DNA of 64,000 bases from JAJFJD01 sp965228975 (GTDB lineage Bacteria > Pseudomonadota > Alphaproteobacteria > UBA8366), in assembly GCA_965228975.1 (NCBI GenBank), contig OZ245851.1, forward strand, positions 2,604,001-2,668,000. Direction: 5' to 3'. The notes beneath the pieces are model-generated. The model did not search any database and was not told the DNA's origin. It worked only from the letters and a program-made list of their open reading frames with translations. The stretch's first letter is position 1, and each line of letters starts with the position of its first letter. Both the position numbers and the translations under genes were made by a program. Below are positions 7,233 to 16,192 of the stretch, one piece after another.

Positions 7233-8933
7233 TTACTTGATCGCCTGCATGTTCAGGCTGACGGCCACGTCCGCAAGTTTCAGCGTGCTGGTGTCGGCGA
7301 CGAGATCGAAGGCCTCGACCCGCTCGATGGAGGTGAATCCCGCGACCTGCAGATAGTCGGTCATGAACTCCTCGGTCATGCCCACCTTATGAAAATCATG
7401 CGGATCCATCTGGCCGCCGAACATCACGCGCATGACATGGAACCGCGACGCCATGTCGAGATTCGGATGCAGGAACAGACGGCACAGCGTTTCCAGGTCG
7501 GGAACGCTCAAACGCAACCGTCCCCCAACCTTAAGAATACGGTGGAAGCCTTTTAATGCATTGGGTAAATCGTCCAGATAACCGAGATGTTCCAGGACAT
7601 GTGACGCATAGATTTCCGACACGGATTCGTCGGCGAATTGCGATAGGTCGGAACAATCGCCGACATAGTCGACATAGTCCGCGGGTTCGATGTTCAGGAC
7701 CTTCCAACCATCAAGCGCCGCCTCACCGCCGATATGCAACCGCAACGGATCGTTATCGGGTATCTTCGGCATGCCTTCCCCCTTTCTCCCGGCCGGCGGA
7801 TCGATCTCGAAAATCTGCAAGAGTCCCTTTGCCGCATGCCCCCATGTATGGCGTTCCGCGACATAGCCTGCGGCGCAGCCGGCAGCACGAGTACGCCAAT
7901 CGCCATCGTCGATACACCGCGTCATCCGGTCGATCAGGCTATCGGACGATGGCACGAGCACTCGCCGCTCTTCTTCCAGGCTCGCGTCGACATACAGCGC
8001 GAAATCGGGCGACGTAAAATCGTCGGTGGCACCCCCCGCGGTGCAAATCACCGGCAGACCGCATGCCGCAGCCTCCAGGACCGGCAAGTTGTACCCTTCA
8101 GCGCGGTAGGGCGACACATAGGCGTCCGAAACGTGGTAGAGCGCGATCATATCGTCGAGCATGTAGCTGTCGCCGATATAAGTCAGCCGCGCTGCGACCG
8201 CATGTTGCTGATCGACGGGCAGATCGGCGAGATATTGCTGGACCAGGTCTCGCGACCGGAAGATCGCGTCGGCGCCTTTCAGAACCAGCCGGGCCTGCGG
8301 GTGCGCGCGTAAAACAGCCGCAAAGGCCTTCAAGAGGATATCGATCCCCTTGTTCTCGGTCATCGCCCCAACATTGAGGAAAACGAAATCGTCGCTCCAG
8401 CCGAATCGCTGCCGTAGGTCGAGCCGCCCCGACCCGGCCGATGGCCGCCATATCGTTGGATCGATACCATGCCCGACGATGGCAATCCGGTCTTCGGGAA
8501 TACCGCTCAGCACGAGGCCATCGCGCGACCACCGCGAGGGCGCATAGACCCGCGCATTCGAAGCGGCGATGGCCGTACCGGCAGCCTGCCCACCCGCGAT
8601 ATTCTCAGGGGGAATCTCACCGGCCTCCGCGGTGGCCATGACGAGTGTCGGACCGTCGCTGGATGCGGAGAAATCGTAGGGCACGGCGACGCGGATTACG
8701 CCGGATACCGGACTATCCGACACCTCAGAAGGCATCCGCTTGAGGCGATCCTCCAGCGCTTGCGGCAACAACCCCGACACCGGCGACCAGTCCCCGAAAT
8801 ACGGCAGGTCGCGAACGGTGACGTCCACACCCGCATCTTCAAGGGCGAGCGCCTGGAATTGATGAACGACGGCAAAGGACTGGGGCACGAACCGCCACCC
8901 TTCGCATCGGATACGCGGAGGACGTTCCCCCAT
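7233..8933 (-). CDS. Glycosyltransferase (GT4-like) fused to a SAM-dependent methyltransferase
   Basis: A 566-residue two-enzyme protein. Residues 1-375 look like a GT-B/GT4 glycosyltransferase: VFLNVGAMTENKGIDILLKAF near 200 is the nucleotide-sugar domain entry and SPYRAEGYNLPVLEAAACGLPVI near 270-290 is the donor-binding E-x7-E region. Residues 385-566 form a class I methyltransferase of the type seen next to glycan genes (LHIGGEAALDGWKVLNIEP, then ASHVLEHLGYLDDLPNALKGFHRILKVGGRLRLSVPD). I chose ATG 8933, right after the previous gene's TAG with GGGGAG before it, over an upstream overlapping start at 9017. The substrate is unknown; role in surface glycan or methylated sugar synthesis is inference. 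Confidence 0.8.
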   Translation of the reverse strand: MGERPPRIRCEGWRFVPQSFAVVHQFQALALEDAGVDVTVRDLPYFGDWSPVSGLLPQALEDRLKRMPSEVSDSPVSGVIRVAVPYDFSASSDGPTLVMATAEAGEIPPENIAGGQAAGTAIAASNARVYAPSRWSRDGLVLSGIPEDRIAIVGHGIDPTIWRPSAGSGRLDLRQRFGWSDDFVFLNVGAMTENKGIDILLKAFAAVLRAHPQARLVLKGADAIFRSRDLVQQYLADLPVDQQHAVAARLTYIGDSYMLDDMIALYHVSDAYVSPYRAEGYNLPVLEAAACGLPVICTAGGATDDFTSPDFALYVDASLEEERRVLVPSSDSLIDRMTRCIDDGDWRTRAAGCAAGYVAERHTWGHAAKGLLQIFEIDPPAGRKGEGMPKIPDNDPLRLHIGGEAALDGWKVLNIEPADYVDYVGDCSDLSQFADESVSEIYASHVLEHLGYLDDLPNALKGFHRILKVGGRLRLSVPDLETLCRLFLHPNLDMASRFHVMRVMFGGQMDPHDFHKVGMTEEFMTDYLQVAGFTSIERVEAFDLVADTSTLKLADVAVSLNMQAIK

Positions 8934-8940
8934 GTCTCCC

Positions 8941-9681
8941 CTAGCCCCGCTTTCCTCGCGCAAACCCGCGGCAATGGCCAATGGTGTTCGGGGTTCCGCG
9001 AACCAGTTTCCATACATCGACCGAAGGAAACCCGGCGGCCCGCACCATATGCCCTAGGCAGTACAATGTCGGCGCCCACCAGTTCGTGTCATTGCCCGCC
9101 AACTCATCGCCGGGAAAGAACTCCATAATCATCTGTTCGCCGGGATATCCCTTCCCGAGGCCGCCCTGGAACGCGCTGTAATCGTCGGCGATCTGCGATT
9201 CGACAATCAACGTACCGTCGCAGACCGCCGCCAGCCGGTCCAACGCCAGCAACGGATAACGCAGGTGATAGAGAGTCCCGAAAAAGAAAACCACGTCGAA
9301 GCGCCCGAGTCGCTCTTCGCTCACGTCATAGACGGACAGCTCCGTACGCCGGCAGATATCCTCGGAATAACCGAGCGCGGCGCGGCAAAAATCGAAGGTT
9401 TCCCAGCCAGGCCGGTCGCGGGTTTCCAGCTGCCCGAGATAATCGGAAAAATCGTCGATCGCGACCGCTTCGACCGCGCCGCGCTTGAGCGCCTCGAAAG
9501 TCCAGTACCCGTCCCATGCTCCCACATCGAGGACGCGCTTCCCGGACAGGTCATCCGGGATGCGATAGGTCTCGGGACTCAGCGGATTCATGCCCGGCGT
9601 GGTGACTCCCCCCGGCAATTCGATCCGGTGATACCAGAACGGAAACGCGGCAACCCGATCCTGCAGTTCCTCGGGGGTCAT
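8941..9681 (-). CDS. CmoB-like class I methyltransferase (DUF1698 type)
   Basis: A 246-residue SAM-dependent methyltransferase. FPFWYHRIELPGGVTTPG near the start is the substrate-domain signature shared with CmoB, followed by SAM motif I RVLDVGAWDGYWTFEALKRGA and post-motif VVFFFGTLYHLRYPLLALDRL. True CmoB makes carboxymethoxyuridine in tRNA, but homologues of this shape are also found in glycan clusters, and the tight coupling (stop 8 bp before the downstream glycosyltransferase start) argues for that setting. ATG 9681 is chosen over a TTG at 9711 because the protein then begins MTPEEL with an AAGGGG upstream. Confidence 0.75.
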   Translation of the reverse strand: MTPEELQDRVAAFPFWYHRIELPGGVTTPGMNPLSPETYRIPDDLSGKRVLDVGAWDGYWTFEALKRGAVEAVAIDDFSDYLGQLETRDRPGWETFDFCRAALGYSEDICRRTELSVYDVSEERLGRFDVVFFFGTLYHLRYPLLALDRLAAVCDGTLIVESQIADDYSAFQGGLGKGYPGEQMIMEFFPGDELAGNDTNWWAPTLYCLGHMVRAAGFPSVDVWKLVRGTPNTIGHCRGFARGKRG

Positions 9682-9729
9682 CCGTCTATCGCCGCCCCTT
9701 AGATCCAGCAATTCGGGTCGGAGGCACGC

Positions 9730-10782
9730 CTATGCGGCCGCCGCCTCCACCGCAACGGTGCCCAGGACATCGGCCGCTTCGGCGAGTTGATCCTTGCTCA
9801 CGTCGAGATGCGTCACCGCCCGCATGGACGATCCGGCCGATGCGCCGATGCGGACGCCATGCTCCAACAGCCGGTCATGGACCTGCGCCGCGGTAAGGCC
9901 CGTTTTCTCCACGTCAAAGAACACCAAATTGGTCTCGACCGATGACGGGTCGATCTCAACGCCCGGAATCTCGGCAATGCGCTCAGCGAAGAATTTGGCG
10001 TTCGCGTGATCCTCGGCCATCCGGTCCACGTGATTCTCCAGCGCGTACACGCCGGCCGCCGCGATCACGCCCGCCTGCCGCATGGCACCGCCCATCCGCT
10101 GCTTCCACTGCCATGCCGCGTCGATGTCGTCCTTGCTGCCCAGCATCACCGCGCCGAACGGGCATCCCAAGCCCTTGCTGAGGTCGAGCCATAGGGTGTC
10201 GAACGGCTCCGCGAAATCCTTGGCGGACACGTTGCTCGCAACCACCGCGTTGAGGACCCGCGCGCCGTCCATATGCATGGCGAGGCCGTTTTCCTTTGCG
10301 ACGGCCCCCACTTCGCGGATCGTTTCCAATGGCCAGATCGTGCCGCCGCCCAGATTGGACGTCTGCTCAATCGCGACCATGCGCGGCTTCGGCGTATGAC
10401 GGCGCACCGCCCGGATATTGTCTTGAAGCTGCTGCGCGCTGAAGATGCCCCGTTCCCCGTCGATCGGCCGGATCAGCGAGCCCGCGAAAACCGCGGCGCC
10501 GCCGCCTTCGAGGTTCAGGATATGCGCGGTCTTGTCCGACAGCACTTCGTCGCCGGGCTTGCAATGGACCATCAACCCGATTTGGTTGCACATGGTGCCG
10601 GACGGCATGAATACCGCGTCTTCCTTGCCGAACAGTTCCTTCGCCATGTCCAGCAGGCGATTGACGCTGGGATCCTCACCCTTCTGCTCATCGCCGACGA
10701 CGGCGTCCGCCATGGCCTGCCGCATGCCGGCGGTCGGTCGGGTTTGCGTATCGCTGTGCAGTTCGATGCGAATGTCGGTCAT
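9730..10782 (-). CDS. ltaE: Low-specificity L-threonine aldolase
   Basis: PLP enzyme cleaving threonine and allo-threonine to glycine and acetaldehyde. The 350-residue product begins MTDIRIELHSDTQTRPT, has the VFMPSGTMCNQI cofactor-binding loop near residue 58, MHMDGARVLNA near residue 165 (Asp for the PLP nitrogen) and LDLSKGLGCPFGAVM with the PLP lysine near residue 204. The ATG at 10782 is preferred over an in-frame TTG at 10818. It lies between the 2TM gene and the methyltransferase gene in the pcc region. Confidence 0.9.
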   Translation of the reverse strand: MTDIRIELHSDTQTRPTAGMRQAMADAVVGDEQKGEDPSVNRLLDMAKELFGKEDAVFMPSGTMCNQIGLMVHCKPGDEVLSDKTAHILNLEGGGAAVFAGSLIRPIDGERGIFSAQQLQDNIRAVRRHTPKPRMVAIEQTSNLGGGTIWPLETIREVGAVAKENGLAMHMDGARVLNAVVASNVSAKDFAEPFDTLWLDLSKGLGCPFGAVMLGSKDDIDAAWQWKQRMGGAMRQAGVIAAAGVYALENHVDRMAEDHANAKFFAERIAEIPGVEIDPSSVETNLVFFDVEKTGLTAAQVHDRLLEHGVRIGASAGSSMRAVTHLDVSKDQLAEAADVLGTVAVEAAAA

Positions 10783-10814
10783 GTACGGTATCCCATTTTC
10801 GATTGCGCCGGGGG

Positions 10815-11042
10815 TCAATCCTTGGAGGAAAGTATATCAAACAAACCCATCGCCCAGGCAGTATGAATCGCCAAAACACTCCCCCATCCCACCATGGGCC
10901 AGATAAACCACGGGGTCTCGGGAGTCACGATCAAATTGACGGGGACGAGTATCAGCATCAGCAGGAAGTAGGCCGCGAAGTGAAAACGGAGTCCGCGGCT
11001 CCGCCGTGCAGCGCGCTCCGTATTCGGATCACCGTTCGCCAT
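10815..11042 (-). CDS. Small 2TM-domain membrane protein
   Basis: A 75-residue protein with two hydrophobic segments: residues 20-39 (FHFAAYFLLMLILVPVNLIV) and about 46-68 (FIWPMVGWGSVLAIHTAWAMG). This is the 2TM-domain arrangement; the N-terminus is basic, suggesting a cytoplasmic start. Function unknown. It is 10 bp downstream of pccB, so it should share its transcript. Confidence 0.75.
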   Translation of the reverse strand: MANGDPNTERAARRSRGLRFHFAAYFLLMLILVPVNLIVTPETPWFIWPMVGWGSVLAIHTAWAMGLFDILSSKD

Positions 11043-11052
11043 ACGATAGGCC

Positions 11053-12585
11053 CTACAACGGAATGTTGCTGTGCTTCTTCGCCGGGTTTTCGAGCTGCTT
11101 GTTGCGCAGCATGCGCAGGCCGCGGCAGATGCGCCGCCGCGTGTTACGCGGCCTGATCACGTCATCGATGAAACCGAGCGACCCCGCGACGAAGGGGTTC
11201 GCGAATTTCTCCCGGTATTCCTCCGTCCGCTTCTCGATCTTTTCCTCGTCGCCCAGATCGGCGCGGAAAATGATCTCCACCGCCCCCTTCGGCCCCATGA
11301 CCGCGATCTCCGCGCTCGGCCAGGCGTAGTTCAGATCGCCACGAAGATGCTTTGAGCTCATGACGTCATACGCGCCACCATAAGCCTTACGGGTGATGAC
11401 GGTGATCTTCGGCACCGTGGCCTCAGCATAGGCGAACAATAGCTTCGCACCGTGCTTGATGATGCCGCCGTATTCCTGTCCGGTGCCCGGCAGGAAGCCG
11501 GGAACATCCACAAAGGTCAGGATCGGAATGTTGAAACAGTCGCAAAAGCGCACGAACCGGCCGGCCTTGCGCGCGGAATCGATATCGAGACACCCTGCCA
11601 GGACCATCGGCTGATTGGCGATGATGCCGACGGTCTGCCCTTCCATGCGGCCGAAGCCGGTCAGGATATTGCCGGCATAGGTCGGCGCGATCTCGAAGAA
11701 ATCCTCTTCGTCCACGATCTTCCGGATCAACTCGCCCATATCGTAGGGATGGTTGGGGTTTTCCGGCACCAACGTATCGAGCGACGGTTCGGGCCGGTCG
11801 AACGGGTCGGCGGTGGGCAGTTCCGGTGCCTTCTCACGGTTCGACGCGGGCAGGAAATCCATGAAACGGCGCAATTCGATCAATGCCTCGATATCGTTTT
11901 CGAAGGCGAGATCGGCGACGCCGGATTTCGTCGTATGGGTGACGGCGCCGCCCAGGTCTTCGGCGGTTACCTCCTCATGCGTCACCGTCTTCACCACGTC
12001 GGGGCCGGTGACGAACATGTAGGAGGAATCCTTCACCATGAAAATGAAGTCGGTCATCGCCGGCGAATACACCGCCCCGCCTGCACAAGGGCCCATGATC
12101 AGGGAAATCTGCGGTACCACGCCCGACGCCATGACGTTGCGCTGGAAAACGTCGGCATAACCGGCCAAGGAGGCAACGCCCTCCTGGATGCGCGCGCCGC
12201 CGGAATCGTTCAGCCCGATCAGCGGCGCGCCGACTTTCATCGCCTGATCCATCACCTTGCAGATCTTGCGGGCATGCGCGGCGGAGAGCGATCCGCCGAA
12301 AACCGTGAAGTCCTGGCTGAATGCAAAGACCAATCGGCCGTTTATCGTGCCGTGCCCGGTCACCACACCGTCACCGGGCACGCGCTGTTCGTCCATGCCG
12401 AAGTCGTGCGAATCATGCTCGACGAACATGTCCCATTCCTCGAAGGACTCCTCGTCGAACAACACCTCGAGCCGCTCGCGCGCGGTCAGCTTGCCCTTCT
12501 GGTGCTGGGCGTCGATACGCCGCTGGCCGCCGCCGAGCCGCGCCGCCTCGCGTTTTTCGTCTAGCTGCTTAAGGATGTCGCTCAT
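11053..12585 (-). CDS. pccB: Propionyl-CoA carboxylase carboxyltransferase beta subunit
   Basis: Transfers carboxyl from biotin on PccA to propionyl-CoA. The 510-residue protein has the crotonase-fold N-domain with FAFSQDFTVFGGSLS and the GGARIQEGVASLAGYADVF oxyanion region, and a C-domain with FVDVPGFLPGTGQEYGGIIKHGAKLLFAYAEATVPKI and KAYGGAYDVMSSKHL, all typical of PccB/MmdA. ATG 12585 has GGGAGG eight bases upstream; an upstream ORF extension to 12630 is ignored. The aspartate in DVPGFLPG agrees with propionyl-CoA preference in this family. Confidence 0.94.
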   Translation of the reverse strand: MSDILKQLDEKREAARLGGGQRRIDAQHQKGKLTARERLEVLFDEESFEEWDMFVEHDSHDFGMDEQRVPGDGVVTGHGTINGRLVFAFSQDFTVFGGSLSAAHARKICKVMDQAMKVGAPLIGLNDSGGARIQEGVASLAGYADVFQRNVMASGVVPQISLIMGPCAGGAVYSPAMTDFIFMVKDSSYMFVTGPDVVKTVTHEEVTAEDLGGAVTHTTKSGVADLAFENDIEALIELRRFMDFLPASNREKAPELPTADPFDRPEPSLDTLVPENPNHPYDMGELIRKIVDEEDFFEIAPTYAGNILTGFGRMEGQTVGIIANQPMVLAGCLDIDSARKAGRFVRFCDCFNIPILTFVDVPGFLPGTGQEYGGIIKHGAKLLFAYAEATVPKITVITRKAYGGAYDVMSSKHLRGDLNYAWPSAEIAVMGPKGAVEIIFRADLGDEEKIEKRTEEYREKFANPFVAGSLGFIDDVIRPRNTRRRICRGLRMLRNKQLENPAKKHSNIPL

Positions 12586-12626
12586 AGGGGCCTCCCGCCG
12601 TTGCGATCCGGCATAGCACCCCGGTT

Positions 12627-13328
12627 TCACGCCCGCAAGAGAGCGAGAAACCGGGCCGCTGAATGGATATCGGTGCGAAGACGTTCACGGCGCGCTTCCG
12701 CTTCCGGATCGCTGCCCCACTGTTCTGCCTGCCACGTCTCGTCGAGCTGGCTGGCCGCATAGGCCGCCTCGGGTTCGATCTCGTTCTCCCGAACCGCCAA
12801 GGCCAACACGACGGAGCCACAGGCCACCGTCAGCGAATACAACCCGGACAAGGCGAAGTCATCGCTCTCGGCGACCGCCGACCGGACCGCGGCCATGCTG
12901 TTCTCGGGTTGATCCACGGGGATGACGCCCCCGGTCACCAAAAGCGGCGCGTCATACCGAAGGGCCACCCAATCGAGCAACGGCTGCCACATCGTCCCTT
13001 GGCGCTCGACCAGAGCCGCCGGATGCTCGGCGCGGTAGCAAAGCAGATCGGTCCGGCCGTAAGCGGCGATATCGTCGATCACCGTATCGCGCCGCGGGAC
13101 GACGCGATCCACGGCGGTACTGGCAAGCTGCATCATCGGCATGCTGTCCGCGTCGATTTTGTCGCCCTGCGACCCCCATTCCTTGGCGACGACGTCCGCC
13201 AGGGATTTGCTCGGCAACGTCAGCGATGATTTTCCCGGGGTCTTGATCGACCGTCCGTCCAGGGTTACCGCATGACCGCCGTCCGTGCTTTCGACCGCAC
13301 AGACCTTATAAAAACGCTTCAACGCCAT
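12627..13328 (-). CDS. ATP12 family F1-ATPase assembly chaperone
   Basis: A 233-residue protein of the ATP12 family, which binds unassembled F1 alpha subunits so that ATP synthase hexamers form. The N-terminal beta-rich part (VTLDGRSIKTPGKSSLTLP) and the helical part with MMQLASTAVDRV, YGRTDLLCYRAEHP and the downstream LSGLYSLTVACGSVVLALAV are family hallmarks. The family is confined to alphaproteobacteria and mitochondria. It overlaps the asmA-like gene by one base, implying coupled translation. Confidence 0.92.
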   Translation of the reverse strand: MALKRFYKVCAVESTDGGHAVTLDGRSIKTPGKSSLTLPSKSLADVVAKEWGSQGDKIDADSMPMMQLASTAVDRVVPRRDTVIDDIAAYGRTDLLCYRAEHPAALVERQGTMWQPLLDWVALRYDAPLLVTGGVIPVDQPENSMAAVRSAVAESDDFALSGLYSLTVACGSVVLALAVRENEIEPEAAYAASQLDETWQAEQWGSDPEAEARRERLRTDIHSAARFLALLRA

Positions 13329-15403
13329 TACTTGCCGAACAGTCCTTTCAGTCCTTTGTCGAGCTTCTCCTTAACGCCGTCGCCGACGCCTTTCACCGCA
13401 TCGGTAATCCCTTTGGCCGGCGGCGTGGCGCTTTGACCGCCTTTCTTGCCGCCCTCCGCTGCCTTCTTGACGCACGGATTGTCGTCACCGGTGCCCAGAT
13501 CACCCAACGCGACGATGGCGGCCGGTGGGAAGAAGACCGACCCGACGATCCCACCGACCTTGGCCGCAGCGGCCAGCTTGTTCAATGAGATGGACGGGTC
13601 GCCGATCATGCCGGAAATCTGGACCGGTACCGCCGTGTTAACGGTAACGGATTTCGGCCGCGGATCGACCTGGTAGTCGATTTCCTCGGTGCCGAGATTG
13701 ATCGACCCCTTGCCCGTAACGGTCGTGTATTCCGTATCGAACAACAGAATCTTGCTGTTTGCGATGCCCTGCTGGATGTCGAACTGGTTCACGAAACAGT
13801 TGATGACGGTGTATTCGCTCTTCTTACCCACGACGATCTGCGTCAGGAGCTTGGCTGCGCCGCCGGCGTAGATATCCAGCGCATCGCTTTTCATCCGGCC
13901 CTTGCCCATGACCACACTGGTCCGGCCATTCAGGCTGGCCATGATCGCCCGAACCGATTTCCCCTGACCTTTCAATGTGACATCGGTATTGAGCGTGCCG
14001 GACAAGAGATCCGTCACCTGCATCGCGGCCAGTAGCTTTCCCACGTCGATCTTCTTGCCGGATATCGCCACATCGAGTCCCGGCGTCGATTGCACCGCAT
14101 TCAAGCGAACAGCGCCATCGATGACACCGCCAGCAAGCTGGGCAGCCAACGGTTTCACGGTCAAATCGCCATTCCGCAAGCTAAGCTTCATCTGAATATC
14201 GTCGACCGGAATTCCATTGGCGAGCAGCTTCTTGATCGCCACGTCGACACTCGCGTCCGCCGCCTTCAGGCCGTCAACGGGAAGCGGGTCCGCCGGGAAT
14301 ACGCGCTTATCGCCCGCGCCGCTGCCGGCAGCCGGTTTTTGGGCTCCCTTGTCGCCTTTCGCGGGCGACCCGCCTTTCGGTTCCTTCACGAAATCCGACA
14401 ATTTGATGAGATCGGACCGCAAATTCGCGGTCAGAACCGGCCGGTCCTTGAGCTTAAGCGTCGCCTTACCCGTCAGGGCGCTTTCGCCCATCTTCACGGT
14501 CAACGCCGGAACCTCGATGGCTTTGTCGAGCGCGCCCGTGATTTTCGCCGTTATGGCGTAAGGACCGAGCGGCGGTACCGGTGCTTGCGCAACAGCGCTC
14601 ATGCCCGAAAGATCCCGGCCGGTTACCGATACCGACAGATCCAATCCGGATACCGCAGCGGGATTGCCGATCTTACCTTTCACGTCAACCGCCGCACCAC
14701 CCGCTTCGGCCTTGATGGCAATCGGCCACGGGTCCTCGCCACCGACCAGCGCCAGCATACTGCCCATGCCGCCCGTCAGGCTGAAAGGCGCATCGTTATA
14801 GGAACCCTTGAGCCTCACATCGAGCGGGAGGTCCGATCCGCCGCTTAGGGCGAGTTGATCCACGGCAAGGACAACGGTCTGTCCGGATCGGGCATCCTTA
14901 TAGGTCAGCCGCGCATCTTCGATGCTCACCTCGCGCAGCGCCAAGCTGGGCAACTGACCAGCTTCGCCTGGGCTTTCCGTCTTGGCCGGCTTGGCTTTTT
15001 TCGGCGGGCCGAATTCGTAATTCCCTTTCCCGGCCTTATTGCGTTCCAACAGAATATCGGCCCCGCTGATGATCACGCGATCGACATCCAAGGTACCGCT
15101 AAGCAACGGCAACAGGCTCACCTTGACCTCGAATCGCTTGATCGTCGCCATATCGGGCTTCGAACCCCAAGGCGCGTTGGCGAATCGGACGCCGTCGACT
15201 GCAAGGCCCGGGCTCAAGGTGAAGATGTTGAGACGCAGATCTCCTTCGATCGCGAGATCACGTCCGGTGGCTTTCTTCGCCTCACCCGCAATCTGCTGTT
15301 TGTATTCGTTGAAATCCAGAGTGCTCAGAATGATCGCGGCCACACCGAGCAGGACGATGACCACGACACCGACAATCGACAGAATTTTGACCAACCGCAT
15401 CAA
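13328..15403 (-). CDS. AsmA family protein
   Basis: A 691-residue envelope protein with an N-terminal membrane anchor (ILSIVGVVVIVLLGVAAIIL, residues 8-27), then the AsmA domain with RDLAIEGDLRL and the LAVDGVRFANAPWG motif near residue 70. The C-terminal third has the AsmA_2-like repeat (LSGTLNTDVTLKGQGKSVRAIMASLNGR) and ends in a lysine/glycine-rich tail. AsmA proteins are bridge-like lipid-transfer proteins or outer-membrane homeostasis factors; the exact role here is unknown. It sits between ATP12 and the HAD phosphatase with 1- and 4-bp overlaps. Confidence 0.88.
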   Translation of the reverse strand: MMRLVKILSIVGVVVIVLLGVAAIILSTLDFNEYKQQIAGEAKKATGRDLAIEGDLRLNIFTLSPGLAVDGVRFANAPWGSKPDMATIKRFEVKVSLLPLLSGTLDVDRVIISGADILLERNKAGKGNYEFGPPKKAKPAKTESPGEAGQLPSLALREVSIEDARLTYKDARSGQTVVLAVDQLALSGGSDLPLDVRLKGSYNDAPFSLTGGMGSMLALVGGEDPWPIAIKAEAGGAAVDVKGKIGNPAAVSGLDLSVSVTGRDLSGMSAVAQAPVPPLGPYAITAKITGALDKAIEVPALTVKMGESALTGKATLKLKDRPVLTANLRSDLIKLSDFVKEPKGGSPAKGDKGAQKPAAGSGAGDKRVFPADPLPVDGLKAADASVDVAIKKLLANGIPVDDIQMKLSLRNGDLTVKPLAAQLAGGVIDGAVRLNAVQSTPGLDVAISGKKIDVGKLLAAMQVTDLLSGTLNTDVTLKGQGKSVRAIMASLNGRTSVVMGKGRMKSDALDIYAGGAAKLLTQIVVGKKSEYTVINCFVNQFDIQQGIANSKILLFDTEYTTVTGKGSINLGTEEIDYQVDPRPKSVTVNTAVPVQISGMIGDPSISLNKLAAAAKVGGIVGSVFFPPAAIVALGDLGTGDDNPCVKKAAEGGKKGGQSATPPAKGITDAVKGVGDGVKEKLDKGLKGLFGK

Positions 15404-16083
15404 ATTTTCCCCCAGAGGGTTTCCAGAAAATTCGGCAACTCACCAATTTCATCAAGTATGACATGGGCACCCGCAGCATCGAGTTCCAGCGGCTCATGAT
15501 ATCCCCAATTCACGCCGACGGCATGGGTCTTGGCCGACCGCGCCATGGCGATATCGAACACGGTATCGCCGATCATCACGGTCGATTCAGGGTCGGCGCC
15601 GGCCTCGGCGATGGCGTCGAGTAATATCGTCGGGTCGGGCTTCCCGGGCCCATCGTCCGATGTTTTTAATATCGTGAAATGCTGTTGCAAATCATGCCTC
15701 TGCAGCGTTTTCCTAAGACCGCGCCGAGATTTTCCGGTGGCCACAGCAAGAATCGCGTTGGTACCCGATAGATCCCTGATCATGGCCTCGATGCCGGGGT
15801 AAAGCGGTTCCTCATGACCGGGCTCAAGCCGCAATTCGTAGGACGCCGTACGGTAGGCCTCGCCGACGCTCTCCAGCGTATGATGCGGTGCGTCGGGCAA
15901 GAGGCGGCCCACAGATTCCAGAATACTAAGCCCGACCGTGCGCCGCACCGCTTCCGGTATCGGATCAGATAGGTCATGCCGGCGAAACGCGCGCGTCATC
16001 GCCTTTACGATGTTGTGCTGACTATCGACGAGCGTGCCGTCGCAATCAAACACAATCAACCGGTTCGCCGTCGTCGCCGTCAT
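15400..16083 (-). CDS. HAD-IA hydrolase, phosphoglycolate phosphatase-like
   Basis: A 227-residue HAD hydrolase. Motif I VFDCDGTLVDS (residues 9-19) supplies the nucleophile and acid/base aspartates, motif II is VATGKSRRGL, the motif III Lys lies in GPGKPDPTILLDAI, and motif IV is MIGDTVFDIAMARS. The helical cap insertion fits Gph/PGP-type enzymes, which detoxify 2-phosphoglycolate, but the substrate cannot be proven from sequence. Its 3' end overlaps the AsmA start by 4 bp. Confidence 0.88.
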   Translation of the reverse strand: MTATTANRLIVFDCDGTLVDSQHNIVKAMTRAFRRHDLSDPIPEAVRRTVGLSILESVGRLLPDAPHHTLESVGEAYRTASYELRLEPGHEEPLYPGIEAMIRDLSGTNAILAVATGKSRRGLRKTLQRHDLQQHFTILKTSDDGPGKPDPTILLDAIAEAGADPESTVMIGDTVFDIAMARSAKTHAVGVNWGYHEPLELDAAGAHVILDEIGELPNFLETLWGKI

Positions 16084-16192
16084 TCGGCCCCTCGTCTCAG
16101 GATGATCCCATTATCCATATAATGTCCCGGGTATCGGGCGTCGACCGTGGCACGCTGCATCGCCGCGCTAATATCTCGACGCATTTGCCTTG

